DNA from: Planctomycetaceae bacterium
GTDB taxonomy: Bacteria > Planctomycetota > Planctomycetia > Pirellulales > Thermoguttaceae
Reading direction: 5' to 3'
Assembly (NCBI GenBank): GCA_015062085.1
Contig: SUVI01000163.1
Span: forward strand, 1-7,920
Length of the DNA stretch: 7,920 nucleotides
Shown: positions 1 to 6,460 of the stretch, piece after piece
How the letters are laid out: every line of letters begins with the position of its first letter
How positions within the stretch are numbered: position 1 is the first letter of the stretch
Made by a program: the position numbers and the translations under genes
The notes under the pieces: model-generated
The model's input: only the letters and a program-made list of their open reading frames with translations
Database searches by the model: none
Told to the model about the DNA's origin: nothing

Positions 1-947
1 TTCAGATCTTCGCGGACAGCGGGACGAACGTGCTCGCGAACACGAACGACTATTCCGGCGGAACGATCATTGGCGGCGCGGCGTCGGGAACGACGAACAA
101 ACGGACATTCCTGCGTCTGGATGCTCCTAACGCGCTCGGCACGGGGCCGGTGAGTTTCGGTCAGAATGATGCGGAGCTGAACATCAACGGCAACGCGCAG
201 ACATTCGGCGGTCTCTCAAACGGCACGTTCACCGGGACGAAGATCCTGAACACCGGCGAAGCGGCGGCACTCACGTTCGCTCCGGCCTCCGGCGAGTACG
301 TTTACTCCGGTGCGCTTCCCTCCAACCTCACCGACGTGACCAAGACCGGCGCGGGATCCCAGACGCTTACGAACCTGCACGCCTCCGGCACGACGACGGT
401 CGAGCAGGGAACACTGACGCTGGCGGGAAACAGCATGCTGAATGACGTCGTGATGAAAGGCGGTACACTCGCGGAAGCCTCGGATTCCCAGATCGCGCTT
501 GCTGACGGAAGCACGGTCTCGATCGTTCCGGCTGCGGAATTCGTTCAGCTTCCCGGGCTCGACTTCACAAATTCGACACTTCAGCTCACCATTACGAGCG
601 ACGCGCTCTACAGTCAGTTCAACATGACGGAGGTCCCGACTTTTGATGAAAACGCAGGATTCATCGACGTGGCGTTTGCCGAGGGAATGGAATTTTCCGA
701 TGCGGGATACCTTGTGGCGGAAATGATCGGAGACCTGAACGGATCGCAGGATTTCAATGACTGGCTTCTGGAAACGGAGCGCGAGGATTGGAATTTGGCG
801 TGGGTCAGCGGAAAAGGTCTCATGCTGACGGCACTCGGTGCGGCGGGCGGAGGTGAAAGCGCGGCGGTTCCGGAGCCTGCGGCGTTCATGCTTTTGCTTC
901 TCGGAATGGGGATTTTGGGTCTCCGTTCCATTCGATTCAAAAAATGA
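1..947 (+). CDS. PATR-repeat surface protein with PEP-CTERM sorting tail (5' end cut off by window)
   Basis: The frame is open from base 3 to a TGA at 945-947 with no convincing start, so this is the C-terminal part of a longer gene; the GTG at 30 has no ribosome binding site. The protein is rich in Gly, Thr, Ser and Asn. It shows autotransporter-associated beta-strand repeat (PATR) signatures: NDYSGGT near nt 45-65, and a TKTGAGSQTLTN block followed by GTTTVEQGTLTLAGN across about nt 336-431. Such repeats build a parallel beta-helix on secreted surface proteins. The C-terminus is a textbook PEP-CTERM signal: VPEP at nt 867-878, a hydrophobic segment AAFMLLLLGMGILGL, then the basic tail RSIRFKK. 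Exosortase is expected to process this and leave the protein on the surface or in the extracellular matrix. The ligand or structural role cannot be told from the sequence. A DUF1559 gene follows after 18 bp and probably shares its transcript. Confidence 0.88.
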   Translation, partial: QIFADSGTNVLANTNDYSGGTIIGGAASGTTNKRTFLRLDAPNALGTGPVSFGQNDAELNINGNAQTFGGLSNGTFTGTKILNTGEAAALTFAPASGEYVYSGALPSNLTDVTKTGAGSQTLTNLHASGTTTVEQGTLTLAGNSMLNDVVMKGGTLAEASDSQIALADGSTVSIVPAAEFVQLPGLDFTNSTLQLTITSDALYSQFNMTEVPTFDENAGFIDVAFAEGMEFSDAGYLVAEMIGDLNGSQDFNDWLLETEREDWNLAWVSGKGLMLTALGAAGGGESAAVPEPAAFMLLLLGMGILGLRSIRFKK

Positions 948-965
948 GAAAGAAAGTGAGGGAAA

Positions 966-1961
966 ATGACCATGACGAGAAAATTGCCCCTTTCCCGAAA
1001 TGGTTTTACACTCGTGGAACTTCTTGTCGTCATTGCGATCATCGGAATGCTGGTCGGTCTGCTTCTTCCGGCCGTTCAGCAGGCTCGTGAGGCAGCGAGA
1101 CGGATGCAGTGCTCCAACGCGCTGAAACAGCTGGCGCTTGCGTCGCTGAATCACGAAAGTACGGTCAAGTACTTTCCCTCCGGCGGCTACGGCTGGAAAT
1201 GGACCGGAGATCCTGACCGCGGGTTCGGTAAGAAACAGCCGGGCGGGTGGACGTACTCCGTCCTTCCGTTTCTGGAGCTGAACGCGCTTTACCAGATGGG
1301 AACCGACGGGAAACCAGACGAGATCACCGGAACTCAGCAGGACGCTGCCTACCAGCGCGACCAGACGCTCGTTTCCTTTTTCGTCTGTCCATCACGGCGT
1401 ACGCAGAAGATCTGCCCGCGCCCGAAAAAGCAGGTCTACAATAACGGGCGCACTGTCGACCAGGCGGCACTTTTCGATTACGCGATGAACTGCGGCGACA
1501 AAACGCAGATCACGGACGGAGGTCCTTCAAACATGAACGTAACGGAGTCGAGTTTCTCCTCAACGCTTCTTTCGGGGAATCAGACGGGAATCTCCTGCGT
1601 TTACAGTCAGGTGACGATGGGAGAAGTCCGCGATGGGACCTCAAACACGTACATGATCGGCGAGAAGTACCTGAATCCGGACCATTACGAGACGGGGAAC
1701 GACTCCGCTGATGACATGGGAATTTACGAAGGATGCAACATTGACACGTACCGCTGGACGAATTCAGACCAGACCTATCGTCCGATGCAGGATCGCGCGG
1801 GGTATGGTCCGACCGGAAACTTTGGCAGTCCGCACGCCGGGTCGTTTAACATGGCGTTCTGCGATGGAAGTACCCGTTCCATCAGCTACTCGATCGACGC
1901 GGAAACGCACCAGTATCTCGGCCACCGTTCCGACGGAAAGGTCGTTTCGATCTCGAACTGA
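966..1961 (+). CDS. DUF1559 pseudopilin-like protein with H-X9-DG C-terminal motif
   Basis: The 331-residue product has a type IV prepilin/pseudopilin leader: short basic n-region, cleavage expected after Gly13 in SRNG|FTLVE, Glu at mature position +5, then a hydrophobic helix to about residue 36. The following QQAREAARRMQCSNALKQ helix is the hallmark of the DUF1559 family, greatly expanded in Planctomycetota. Further family motifs are GWTYSVLPFLE (about 94-104), DGTSNTYMIGEKY (about 223-235) and a C-terminal H290-X9-D300-G301, exactly the H-X9-DG spacing known from prepilin-processing-associated proteins. At least six cysteines suggest disulfides outside the membrane. The biochemical role of the family is unknown; a secretion-system pseudopilin or envelope protein is likely. 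GAGGG at 958-962 lies only 3 nt from the ATG at 966 but 9 nt from an in-frame ATG at 972, so 972 may be the true start. The gene directly follows the PEP-CTERM gene. Confidence 0.93.
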   Translation: MTMTRKLPLSRNGFTLVELLVVIAIIGMLVGLLLPAVQQAREAARRMQCSNALKQLALASLNHESTVKYFPSGGYGWKWTGDPDRGFGKKQPGGWTYSVLPFLELNALYQMGTDGKPDEITGTQQDAAYQRDQTLVSFFVCPSRRTQKICPRPKKQVYNNGRTVDQAALFDYAMNCGDKTQITDGGPSNMNVTESSFSSTLLSGNQTGISCVYSQVTMGEVRDGTSNTYMIGEKYLNPDHYETGNDSADDMGIYEGCNIDTYRWTNSDQTYRPMQDRAGYGPTGNFGSPHAGSFNMAFCDGSTRSISYSIDAETHQYLGHRSDGKVVSISN

Positions 1962-2045
1962 TCCGTAATTCGACGTTGGATCTTGATTTTTGTCCTTTCC
2001 GGCAAATGTGCACCAAACCGCCATTGGGAGGACGTTCGGAGGCGT

Positions 2046-2074
2046 TTGAGGTACGTTTCCGGCTTTTTTATAGG
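2046..2074 (+). promoter_or_regulatory. Weak candidate promoter before the GH50-like gene
   Basis: TTGAGG (2046-2051) and TATAGG (2069-2074) are separated by 17 bp, the same spacing as the three better promoters downstream, but each box matches the consensus at only four of six positions. A start of transcription near 2081 would leave the GGTGAGGA ribosome binding site (2073-2080) outside the RNA and would favour the downstream ATG at 2108. The two readings conflict, so this is tentative. Confidence 0.22.
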
Positions 2075-2086
2075 TGAGGATAATTG

Positions 2087-4297
2087 ATGAATTCAGGGAA
2101 TTTGAATATGGGCCGGAATTTTTGTTGGCTGATCTTATTTTTTCTTTTCCTGACAGCTTCAGCGGTTTACGCGCAGGAGATCACGGTTTTCGACGCTTCT
2201 ACGCCGATGGAGAAGATCCGTTCGCTTGACGGGGCGGTCATTGAGCAGTCGGAAGATGGGCTTCTGATCCAGACGCAGGGATCGCAAAGTCAGGGAAAGA
2301 CGGTCTATCCTGGATTCGCGGTACTTGGCGAGTGGGATTTGAAGGACTTTAATGCCGTCGAGATCGAACTGGTGCATCGGGATTCCCATTCAGTACGCCT
2401 GCCGGTCCGGGTGCGTCTTGCGGGGGGCGGAGAAGGGAATCTGGCAGGAGAGAAAGATGCGTTCATTTCCACAGCTGACGCGGAGAAAGGGGGGACGGCG
2501 GTTTGTCTTGTGCCGATCTTCCGGAAATTGTTCGACACGAAGGGGCTGCGCCGAACGCCGTGGGACGGTAATAGTTTGCGCGATACGCTCCAAAGTACGA
2601 AAATCACGTCTGTCGGCGTCTATATGCCGAAGCCGGTTTGGGACTGGAAATGGGGCGTGAAGCGGATCGTTCTCAAAAAAGCGGATCTGGGGAAAGCCGC
2701 GGCGCAGAAAACGGGGAAGCCGAAGCCGTTCACGCATCCGACACCGATGGATTACTATCGGTATTTTGACGCGGATCCGAAGTGGGCAGAGATGACGCCG
2801 GAGGAATTTTTCCCGTTCATCGACCGTTACGGACAGTTCAAGCACAAGGAGTGGCCGGGAAAGATCCACTCGGACGCGGAATTGCAAGCGGCTCGTGAGG
2901 CGGAAGAAAAGGACCTTGAGGCGCATCCTGGGCCCGAGGATCGTGATGAGTTCGGCGGTTGGACTGCAGGACCAAAATTGAAAGCGACGGGACGTTTTCG
3001 CGTGGAAAAAGTCGATGGGAAATGGTGGATGGTCGATCCGCTTGGTCATCTTTTCTGGTCGCATGGTCCGGTGCGGATCAACGCCTCGAGTGCCGTAACT
3101 CCGCTGGACGGACGGAAGCACTATTTCGAGGAACTTCCCGAAATGGATTCTCCTTTGGCTGAATTTTACTTCACGAACGATGCGGTTTTGAAGGACCTTT
3201 ACGATGTGCGCGGGATCCGGGAAACGTTTGATTTCTCCAGCGCGAATGCTTGGCGAAAATACGGCGGCGAAGGCTGGCGGGAGAAGTACGCGGAGATGGC
3301 TCACCGGCGTTTAAGAAGCTGGGGAATGAATACGATCGCGAACAGTTCGGATGTCCGTATCGCGCTTCAGAATCGAACACCTTTCTGTGATCGGATCACG
3401 ATGAAATCGCCGTTTCTTGAAGGAGCGGACGATGGCCTCTGGTGGAATTTCCGTGACCCATTTCACCCGGAATTCCGTAAAAATATCCGCGAACAGCTGA
3501 TCGAGCATCGAGCCGAAACGCAGAGTCCGTACTGTTTTGGATTCTTCGTTGATAATGAGCTGAACTGGGGCGGCCGCACGTCGCTGGCGGAGTGGACGCT
3601 GAAATCATCCGCGTCGCAGCCGGCGAAACAGATTTTTATTGAGCGGCTTCGGAAAAAGTACGGTACGATCGAAAAACTGAATCAGGCGTGGGGCGGAAAG
3701 TACGCTTCGTGGGAGGAAATGCTCGAGCGGAAGGGAATGCCGCCGAAAGGTTCGTCGGAAGATTGCGCGGAGTTTTCTGCTGCGACGGTTCGTGAATACT
3801 TCGCGGTCATCAAGGAAGAATTCACGAAAAACGCTCCCGGTACGCTTTATCTTGGCTGCCGTTACTGCGGGACGCCGCGTGCGGATTTCCTGAAGATCGC
3901 CGCGGAATACTGCGACGTGCTGAGTTTCAATATTTACCGCTTCTCATTGAATGATTTCCGTCTTCCGGATGGTATCGACAAACCGCTCCTCGTCAGCGAG
4001 TTTCACTTTGGCGCACTCGACCGCGGAATGCTGCACTGGACGCTCATCGGCGTGGAAGATCAGGAAGAACGTGCTCAGGCCTACTTTAATTACGTCGATT
4101 CCGCATTGAGACACCCGAATTTCGTCGGCGTGCATTGGCATCAGTACTCCGAGCAGGCGACGACCGGCCGATTTGACGGCGAGAATTTCCAGAATGGCTT
4201 CGTTGACGTCTGCGACACGCCGTACCCGGAGACGATCGGAAAAATTCGCGAGATCGGTTACCCGATGTACCAAATACGCTATGGCAGAGAAAAATGA
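2087..4297 (+). CDS. Secreted GH50-type (agarase-like) clan GH-A glycoside hydrolase
   Basis: A 736-residue protein with a signal peptide (hydrophobic CWLILFFLFLTASAVYA, cleavage expected near YA|QE). Residues about 30-200 look like a beta-rich carbohydrate-binding-type domain; residues about 285-725 form the catalytic (beta/alpha)8 barrel. Family-like motifs: GKWWMVDPLGHLFWSHG (311-327), GFFVDNELNW with acid/base candidate Glu491 after Asn490, YLGCRYCGTPRADF (588-601), LLVSEFHFGALDRGM with nucleophile candidate Glu638, and VGVHWHQYSEQATTGR (680-695). These fit GH50, whose characterised members hydrolyse agarose beta-1,4 links; the length also fits. Agar as substrate is not proven, because many homologues in this phylum are named only by similarity. 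ATG 2087 is preceded by GGTGAGGA with 6-nt spacing; a TTG at 2084 and an ATG at 2108 are alternatives. The gene lies 125 bp after the DUF1559 gene and upstream of a second glycosidase. Confidence 0.88.
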   Translation: MNSGNLNMGRNFCWLILFFLFLTASAVYAQEITVFDASTPMEKIRSLDGAVIEQSEDGLLIQTQGSQSQGKTVYPGFAVLGEWDLKDFNAVEIELVHRDSHSVRLPVRVRLAGGGEGNLAGEKDAFISTADAEKGGTAVCLVPIFRKLFDTKGLRRTPWDGNSLRDTLQSTKITSVGVYMPKPVWDWKWGVKRIVLKKADLGKAAAQKTGKPKPFTHPTPMDYYRYFDADPKWAEMTPEEFFPFIDRYGQFKHKEWPGKIHSDAELQAAREAEEKDLEAHPGPEDRDEFGGWTAGPKLKATGRFRVEKVDGKWWMVDPLGHLFWSHGPVRINASSAVTPLDGRKHYFEELPEMDSPLAEFYFTNDAVLKDLYDVRGIRETFDFSSANAWRKYGGEGWREKYAEMAHRRLRSWGMNTIANSSDVRIALQNRTPFCDRITMKSPFLEGADDGLWWNFRDPFHPEFRKNIREQLIEHRAETQSPYCFGFFVDNELNWGGRTSLAEWTLKSSASQPAKQIFIERLRKKYGTIEKLNQAWGGKYASWEEMLERKGMPPKGSSEDCAEFSAATVREYFAVIKEEFTKNAPGTLYLGCRYCGTPRADFLKIAAEYCDVLSFNIYRFSLNDFRLPDGIDKPLLVSEFHFGALDRGMLHWTLIGVEDQEERAQAYFNYVDSALRHPNFVGVHWHQYSEQATTGRFDGENFQNGFVDVCDTPYPETIGKIREIGYPMYQIRYGREK

Positions 4298-4327
4298 TGG
4301 CCTATTTGAAAGTTTGGAGGAATCGTT

Positions 4328-4396
4328 ATGCGAAAAGGGCCTTTTTTCATGAAATTTTTTGTGGGAGTACTTGCCGATTCCTCGATCATGGGGTAA
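4328..4396 (+). CDS. 22-codon mini-ORF with strong ribosome binding site
   Basis: ATG at 4328 follows GGAGGAA (4316-4322), the best Shine-Dalgarno match in the window, with about 7 nt between GGAGG and the start codon. The frame encodes MRKGPFFMKFFVGVLADSS plus IMG and ends at TAA 4394-4396. It begins 30 nt after the GH50-like stop, so it could be translated from that transcript. The peptide is basic then hydrophobic, like the first part of a signal peptide. It may be a small membrane peptide, a leader peptide, or the stump of a decayed gene. The -35 and -10 boxes of the next promoter lie inside its 3' half, and its stop codon forms part of the -10 box. Not recognised as any known family. Confidence 0.3.
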   Translation: MRKGPFFMKFFVGVLADSSIMG

Positions 4397-4399
4397 AAT
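4371..4399 (+). promoter_or_regulatory. Sigma70-type promoter for the six-hairpin glycosidase gene
   Basis: TTGCCG (4371-4376) and TAAAAT (4394-4399) are separated by exactly 17 bp. An A/T-rich tract (AAATTTTTTG at 4352-4361) sits 10-19 bp upstream of the -35 box, where an UP element would lie. Transcription would start near 4406, leaving a leader of about 175 nt before the ATG at 4581. An imperfect inverted repeat (AAAAT-GGA-GGCTC at 4395-4407 against GAGCCATTTT at 4431-4440) overlaps the -10 box and may be an operator. Confidence 0.6.
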
Positions 4400-4528
4400 G
4401 GAGGCTCATTGGGAATTCTGATGAAGATCCGAGCCATTTTCCATTCTGCCGGAGCGTATTCAGATCCCACTTTTTCACCCGCTTCGGTACGCACTTTCCG
4501 GGCGGAGCTTAAACTTTCCTTTTTTCTA

Positions 4529-4568
4529 AACATTGGAACTTGGGGCGTGTACTGTGTCCCAATGTTCC
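4529..4568 (+). promoter_or_regulatory. Competing hairpins just upstream of the glycosidase ribosome binding site
   Basis: Two mutually exclusive stems share this stretch. One pairs AACATTGG (4529-4536) with CCAATGTT (4559-4566), a perfect 8-bp stem. The other pairs GGAACTTGGG (4535-4544) with CCCAATGTTCC (4558-4568), ten pairs with one bulged T and a 13-nt loop. Both end at or just before the GGAG Shine-Dalgarno sequence at 4569-4572. The layout would suit translational control, but no known riboswitch class was recognised. Confidence 0.45.
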
Positions 4569-4580
4569 GGAGAATTGAAC

Positions 4581-6194
4581 ATGAAGAAATTCCGTTTCAT
4601 TTTGTTTTTCCTGCCGCTCTTTTTCTGTGCGCTTTCATTTTCCGTAAACGCGCAGCACATCCTGAAGCCGGAGGCATTTCGTGGTTACGTTGAGGAGTTC
4701 AATGCGAACGACGAGGAATCCGTGCGTCAGACGTACCCGAACGAGAAAGCGTTCGAGTTCATGGCCGAAAACATTCCGATGCTCGATCATCCCGATGAGG
4801 CGCTCGTTCGGACATGGTATTTTCGCTGGTGGACGTTTCGGAAAGCGGTGAAGCTCACGGCAAACGACGGTTTTGTCGTGACGGAATTCCTGCCGAAAGT
4901 TCCATGGTCCGGCAAGGAAAACGCGATATCCTGCCCGGCTGGGCATCATTACCGAGAAGGACGCTGGCTCCAGAATCGTCAGATCCTTGACGACTACACG
5001 CGATTCTGGCTTTACCGCGGCGGCGCAGTCAGGGCGTACTCTTTCTGGATCGCCGATTCCGTCTGGCAGTACGCGCTGGTTTCGGGCGACACGAAACTGG
5101 CGGTCGAGGTCCTGGATGCGCTGGTGAAGAACTACGAGGCGTGGGAAAAATCTCACCGGGACCCGAACGGGCTTTTCTGGCAGAATGACGGCCATGATGG
5201 GATGGAGGTTTCGATCGGCGGTTCCGGATACCGTGCGACGATCAACACGTACATGTACATGGAAACGCTGGCGATCTCACGCATCGCGGCACTGGCGGGA
5301 CGGACGGAACTTGCACAACAGTACGCGAAAAAGGCGGAAGAGATCCGAGCGCTCCTCAATTCCAAACTTTGGGATCCGGAAGCGAAATTCTTCAAGGTCG
5401 CGCCGCGGGTGAAAGACGCAAACGCTCCGCTCGTATTGCGTGATGTCCGCGAGCAGCATGGTTTCACGCCGTGGTATGCGGACGAAGGTTCCGTTCCGCC
5501 TCAGGAATATACGGCTGCGTGGGATCAGTTGATGGATCCGAAGGGATTCTGGGCACCGTTTGGTCCGACGACGGCTGAGCAGCGGCATCCGGGATTCCGG
5601 ATCTCTTACGAGGGGCACGAGTGTCAGTGGAATGGTCCAAGCTGGCCGTACTCGACGTCGGTGACGCTCACTGCTCTTGCGAATCTGGTGAATCGTGAGG
5701 CGGCGGCAGGTCTCGATTTTGAGGCGCATCGCCGGGCGTTTTCCGAGACGCTGAACATTTACGTCCGAAGTCACCAGCGAACGCGCGAAGATGGAAAAGT
5801 CGTGCCGTGGATCGACGAAAATCTGAACCCATTCACTGGCGACTGGATCGCGCGGACACGTTTGAAGGCGTGGGGATGGCGTCCAGGAAAAGGAGGCTAC
5901 GAGCGCGGGAAGGACTACAATCACTCGACATTTTGCGACTTAGTCGTGAACGGTCTGATCGGCGTGCGTCCGTCTTTGGAGAACGGCCTGACTCTTTTCC
6001 CGCTTACAGAACGTACGATCCCCTACTTTTGCCTTGACCGTCTTCCGTACCATGGAAAGAACCTGACGATCTTTTGGGACGCTGACGGCACACGTTACGG
6101 AAAAGGCGCAGGCTTGCACGTTTTAGCGGGCGGCAAAGTCCTCTACCATGCCGACACTCTCCCTGAAAAACCGGTCTGGATCCAGCTTCCGTAA
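4581..6194 (+). CDS. Secreted six-hairpin (MGH1/GH63-like) glycosidase
   Basis: A 537-residue protein with a signal peptide (MKKFRFILFFLPLFFCALS..., cleavage expected near VNA|QH). The body resembles the (alpha/alpha)6 barrel of MGH1-like and GH63/GH37-type enzymes. Visible motifs: RAYSFWIADSVW (151-162), NDGHDGMEVSIGG (202-214), NTYMYMETLAISRIAALAG (222-240), FGPTTAEQRHPGF (327-339), YEGHECQWNGPSWPYSTS (343-360), DYNHSTFCDLVVNGLIG (445-461). Asp203 or Asp206 is the likely general acid region and Glu344 or Glu347 a base candidate; these assignments are inferred by position, not proven. A short beta-rich C-terminal segment follows from about 465. Members remove sugars from oligosaccharide ends, but the linkage cannot be read here. 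ATG 4581 was chosen over the upstream TTG at 4533 because GGAG (4569-4572) lies 8 nt before it and the signal peptide starts there. It has its own promoter and a structured leader. Confidence 0.86.
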   Translation: MKKFRFILFFLPLFFCALSFSVNAQHILKPEAFRGYVEEFNANDEESVRQTYPNEKAFEFMAENIPMLDHPDEALVRTWYFRWWTFRKAVKLTANDGFVVTEFLPKVPWSGKENAISCPAGHHYREGRWLQNRQILDDYTRFWLYRGGAVRAYSFWIADSVWQYALVSGDTKLAVEVLDALVKNYEAWEKSHRDPNGLFWQNDGHDGMEVSIGGSGYRATINTYMYMETLAISRIAALAGRTELAQQYAKKAEEIRALLNSKLWDPEAKFFKVAPRVKDANAPLVLRDVREQHGFTPWYADEGSVPPQEYTAAWDQLMDPKGFWAPFGPTTAEQRHPGFRISYEGHECQWNGPSWPYSTSVTLTALANLVNREAAAGLDFEAHRRAFSETLNIYVRSHQRTREDGKVVPWIDENLNPFTGDWIARTRLKAWGWRPGKGGYERGKDYNHSTFCDLVVNGLIGVRPSLENGLTLFPLTERTIPYFCLDRLPYHGKNLTIFWDADGTRYGKGAGLHVLAGGKVLYHADTLPEKPVWIQLP

Positions 6195-6203
6195 CGGGTC
6201 TGG

Positions 6204-6218
6204 CCGTGAGATTCACGG
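6204..6218 (+). other. Small hairpin after the glycosidase stop codon
   Basis: CCGTGA and TCACGG form a perfect 6-bp stem with a 3-nt loop, starting 9 nt after the TAA. No T-run follows, so it does not look like a standard intrinsic terminator; it may protect the mRNA end or be chance. Confidence 0.25.
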
Positions 6219-6220
6219 AA

Positions 6221-6314
6221 AGAGCAGAGCTGTGGTGTGCCTGTGCTGCGTGTGCCTGTGCTGCGTGTGCCTGTGCTGCGTGTGCCTGTGCTGCGTGTGC
6301 CTGTGCTGCTCTGC
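6221..6314. repeat. Short inverted repeats bracketing the tandem array
   Basis: AGAGCAG (6221-6227) is the exact reverse complement of CTGCTCT (6306-6312), and GCAGAGC (6224-6230) of GCTCTGC (6308-6314). The two pairings overlap and are alternatives. Either would place nearly the whole 15-bp repeat array in the loop of one stem. Confidence 0.5.
6235..6309. repeat. Five perfect tandem copies of a 15-bp unit
   Basis: The unit GTGTGCCTGTGCTGC is repeated five times without a mismatch (6235-6249, 6250-6264, 6265-6279, 6280-6294, 6295-6309). The + strand of the array contains no A at all. The array lies between the glycosidase stop and the next promoter, so it is probably non-coding. Because the unit length is a multiple of three, every frame gives a five-residue repeat, for example VCLCC, but no such frame has a credible start. 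Identical copies suggest recent expansion by slippage and probable copy-number variation between strains. Confidence 0.95.
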
Positions 6315-6353
6315 GTCTTTTCGGAAAATTTTTTGAATTTTCGTCCCTGCCCC

Positions 6354-6382
6354 TTGACTTTTTTGGGATACAGGGCTAAAAT
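6354..6382 (+). promoter_or_regulatory. Sigma70-type promoter for the SGNH hydrolase gene
   Basis: TTGACT (6354-6359) and TAAAAT (6377-6382) are separated by 17 bp. Ten of twelve box positions match consensus. The A/T-rich block AAAATTTTTTGAATTTT (6325-6341) lies upstream at UP-element distance. Transcription would start near 6389, giving a leader of about 70 nt before the ATG at 6461. Confidence 0.75.
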
Positions 6383-6390
6383 AATGTTTA

Positions 6391-6423
6391 GTATCGTCGT
6401 GTGTGTTTTCCCGAAAACGATAC
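6391..6423 (+). promoter_or_regulatory. Hairpin in the SGNH hydrolase 5' leader
   Basis: GTATCGT (6391-6397) and ACGATAC (6417-6423) form a perfect 7-bp stem with a 19-nt loop, beginning almost at the predicted transcription start. Inside it, GTTTT (6405-6409) and AAAAC (6414-6418) can form a smaller nested or competing stem around CCCG. It may stabilise the mRNA 5' end or act as an operator in DNA. Confidence 0.4.
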
Positions 6424-6460
6424 GCACCACTCACCAACCTTTTTTCGATCAGGAGTGACT

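Noticed and set aside
216..1154. 312-codon open frame on the - strand across the PEP-CTERM and DUF1559 genes
   Set aside because: It lies antisense to two genes with clear family motifs, its translation is Arg-rich without recognisable motifs, and it spans the gene boundary. It is a by-product of codon bias.
1960..1989. GATCC/GGATC inverted repeat followed by Ts after the DUF1559 stop, as a terminator
   Set aside because: The stem is only 5 bp with a 13-nt loop, and the following T stretch is broken, so it is too weak to call.
2390..3304. 304-codon open frame on the - strand inside the GH50-like gene
   Set aside because: It is antisense to a strongly supported gene, low in complexity and rich in Arg, with no domain or ribosome binding site.
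4333..4354. AAAAGGGCCTTTT and TTTCATGAAA palindromes as a terminator
   Set aside because: They leave almost no loop for an RNA hairpin and lie within the mini-ORF and upstream promoter region; an A/T-rich UP-type tract is a simpler reading.
5277..5924. 215-codon open frame on the - strand inside the six-hairpin glycosidase gene
   Set aside because: It is a shadow of the + strand codon pattern with no motif of its own.
6235..6309. The tandem array as a CRISPR array
   Set aside because: The units are 15 bp and contiguous, with no spacers between them and no cas genes in the window.
6148..6336. Frame encoding repeated VCLCC, and - strand frames encoding HRHTQ or STGTR repeats through the 15-bp array
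   Set aside because: Starts lie inside the end of the glycosidase gene or lack ribosome binding sites. Any array of a 15-bp unit without stop codons gives such repeats.
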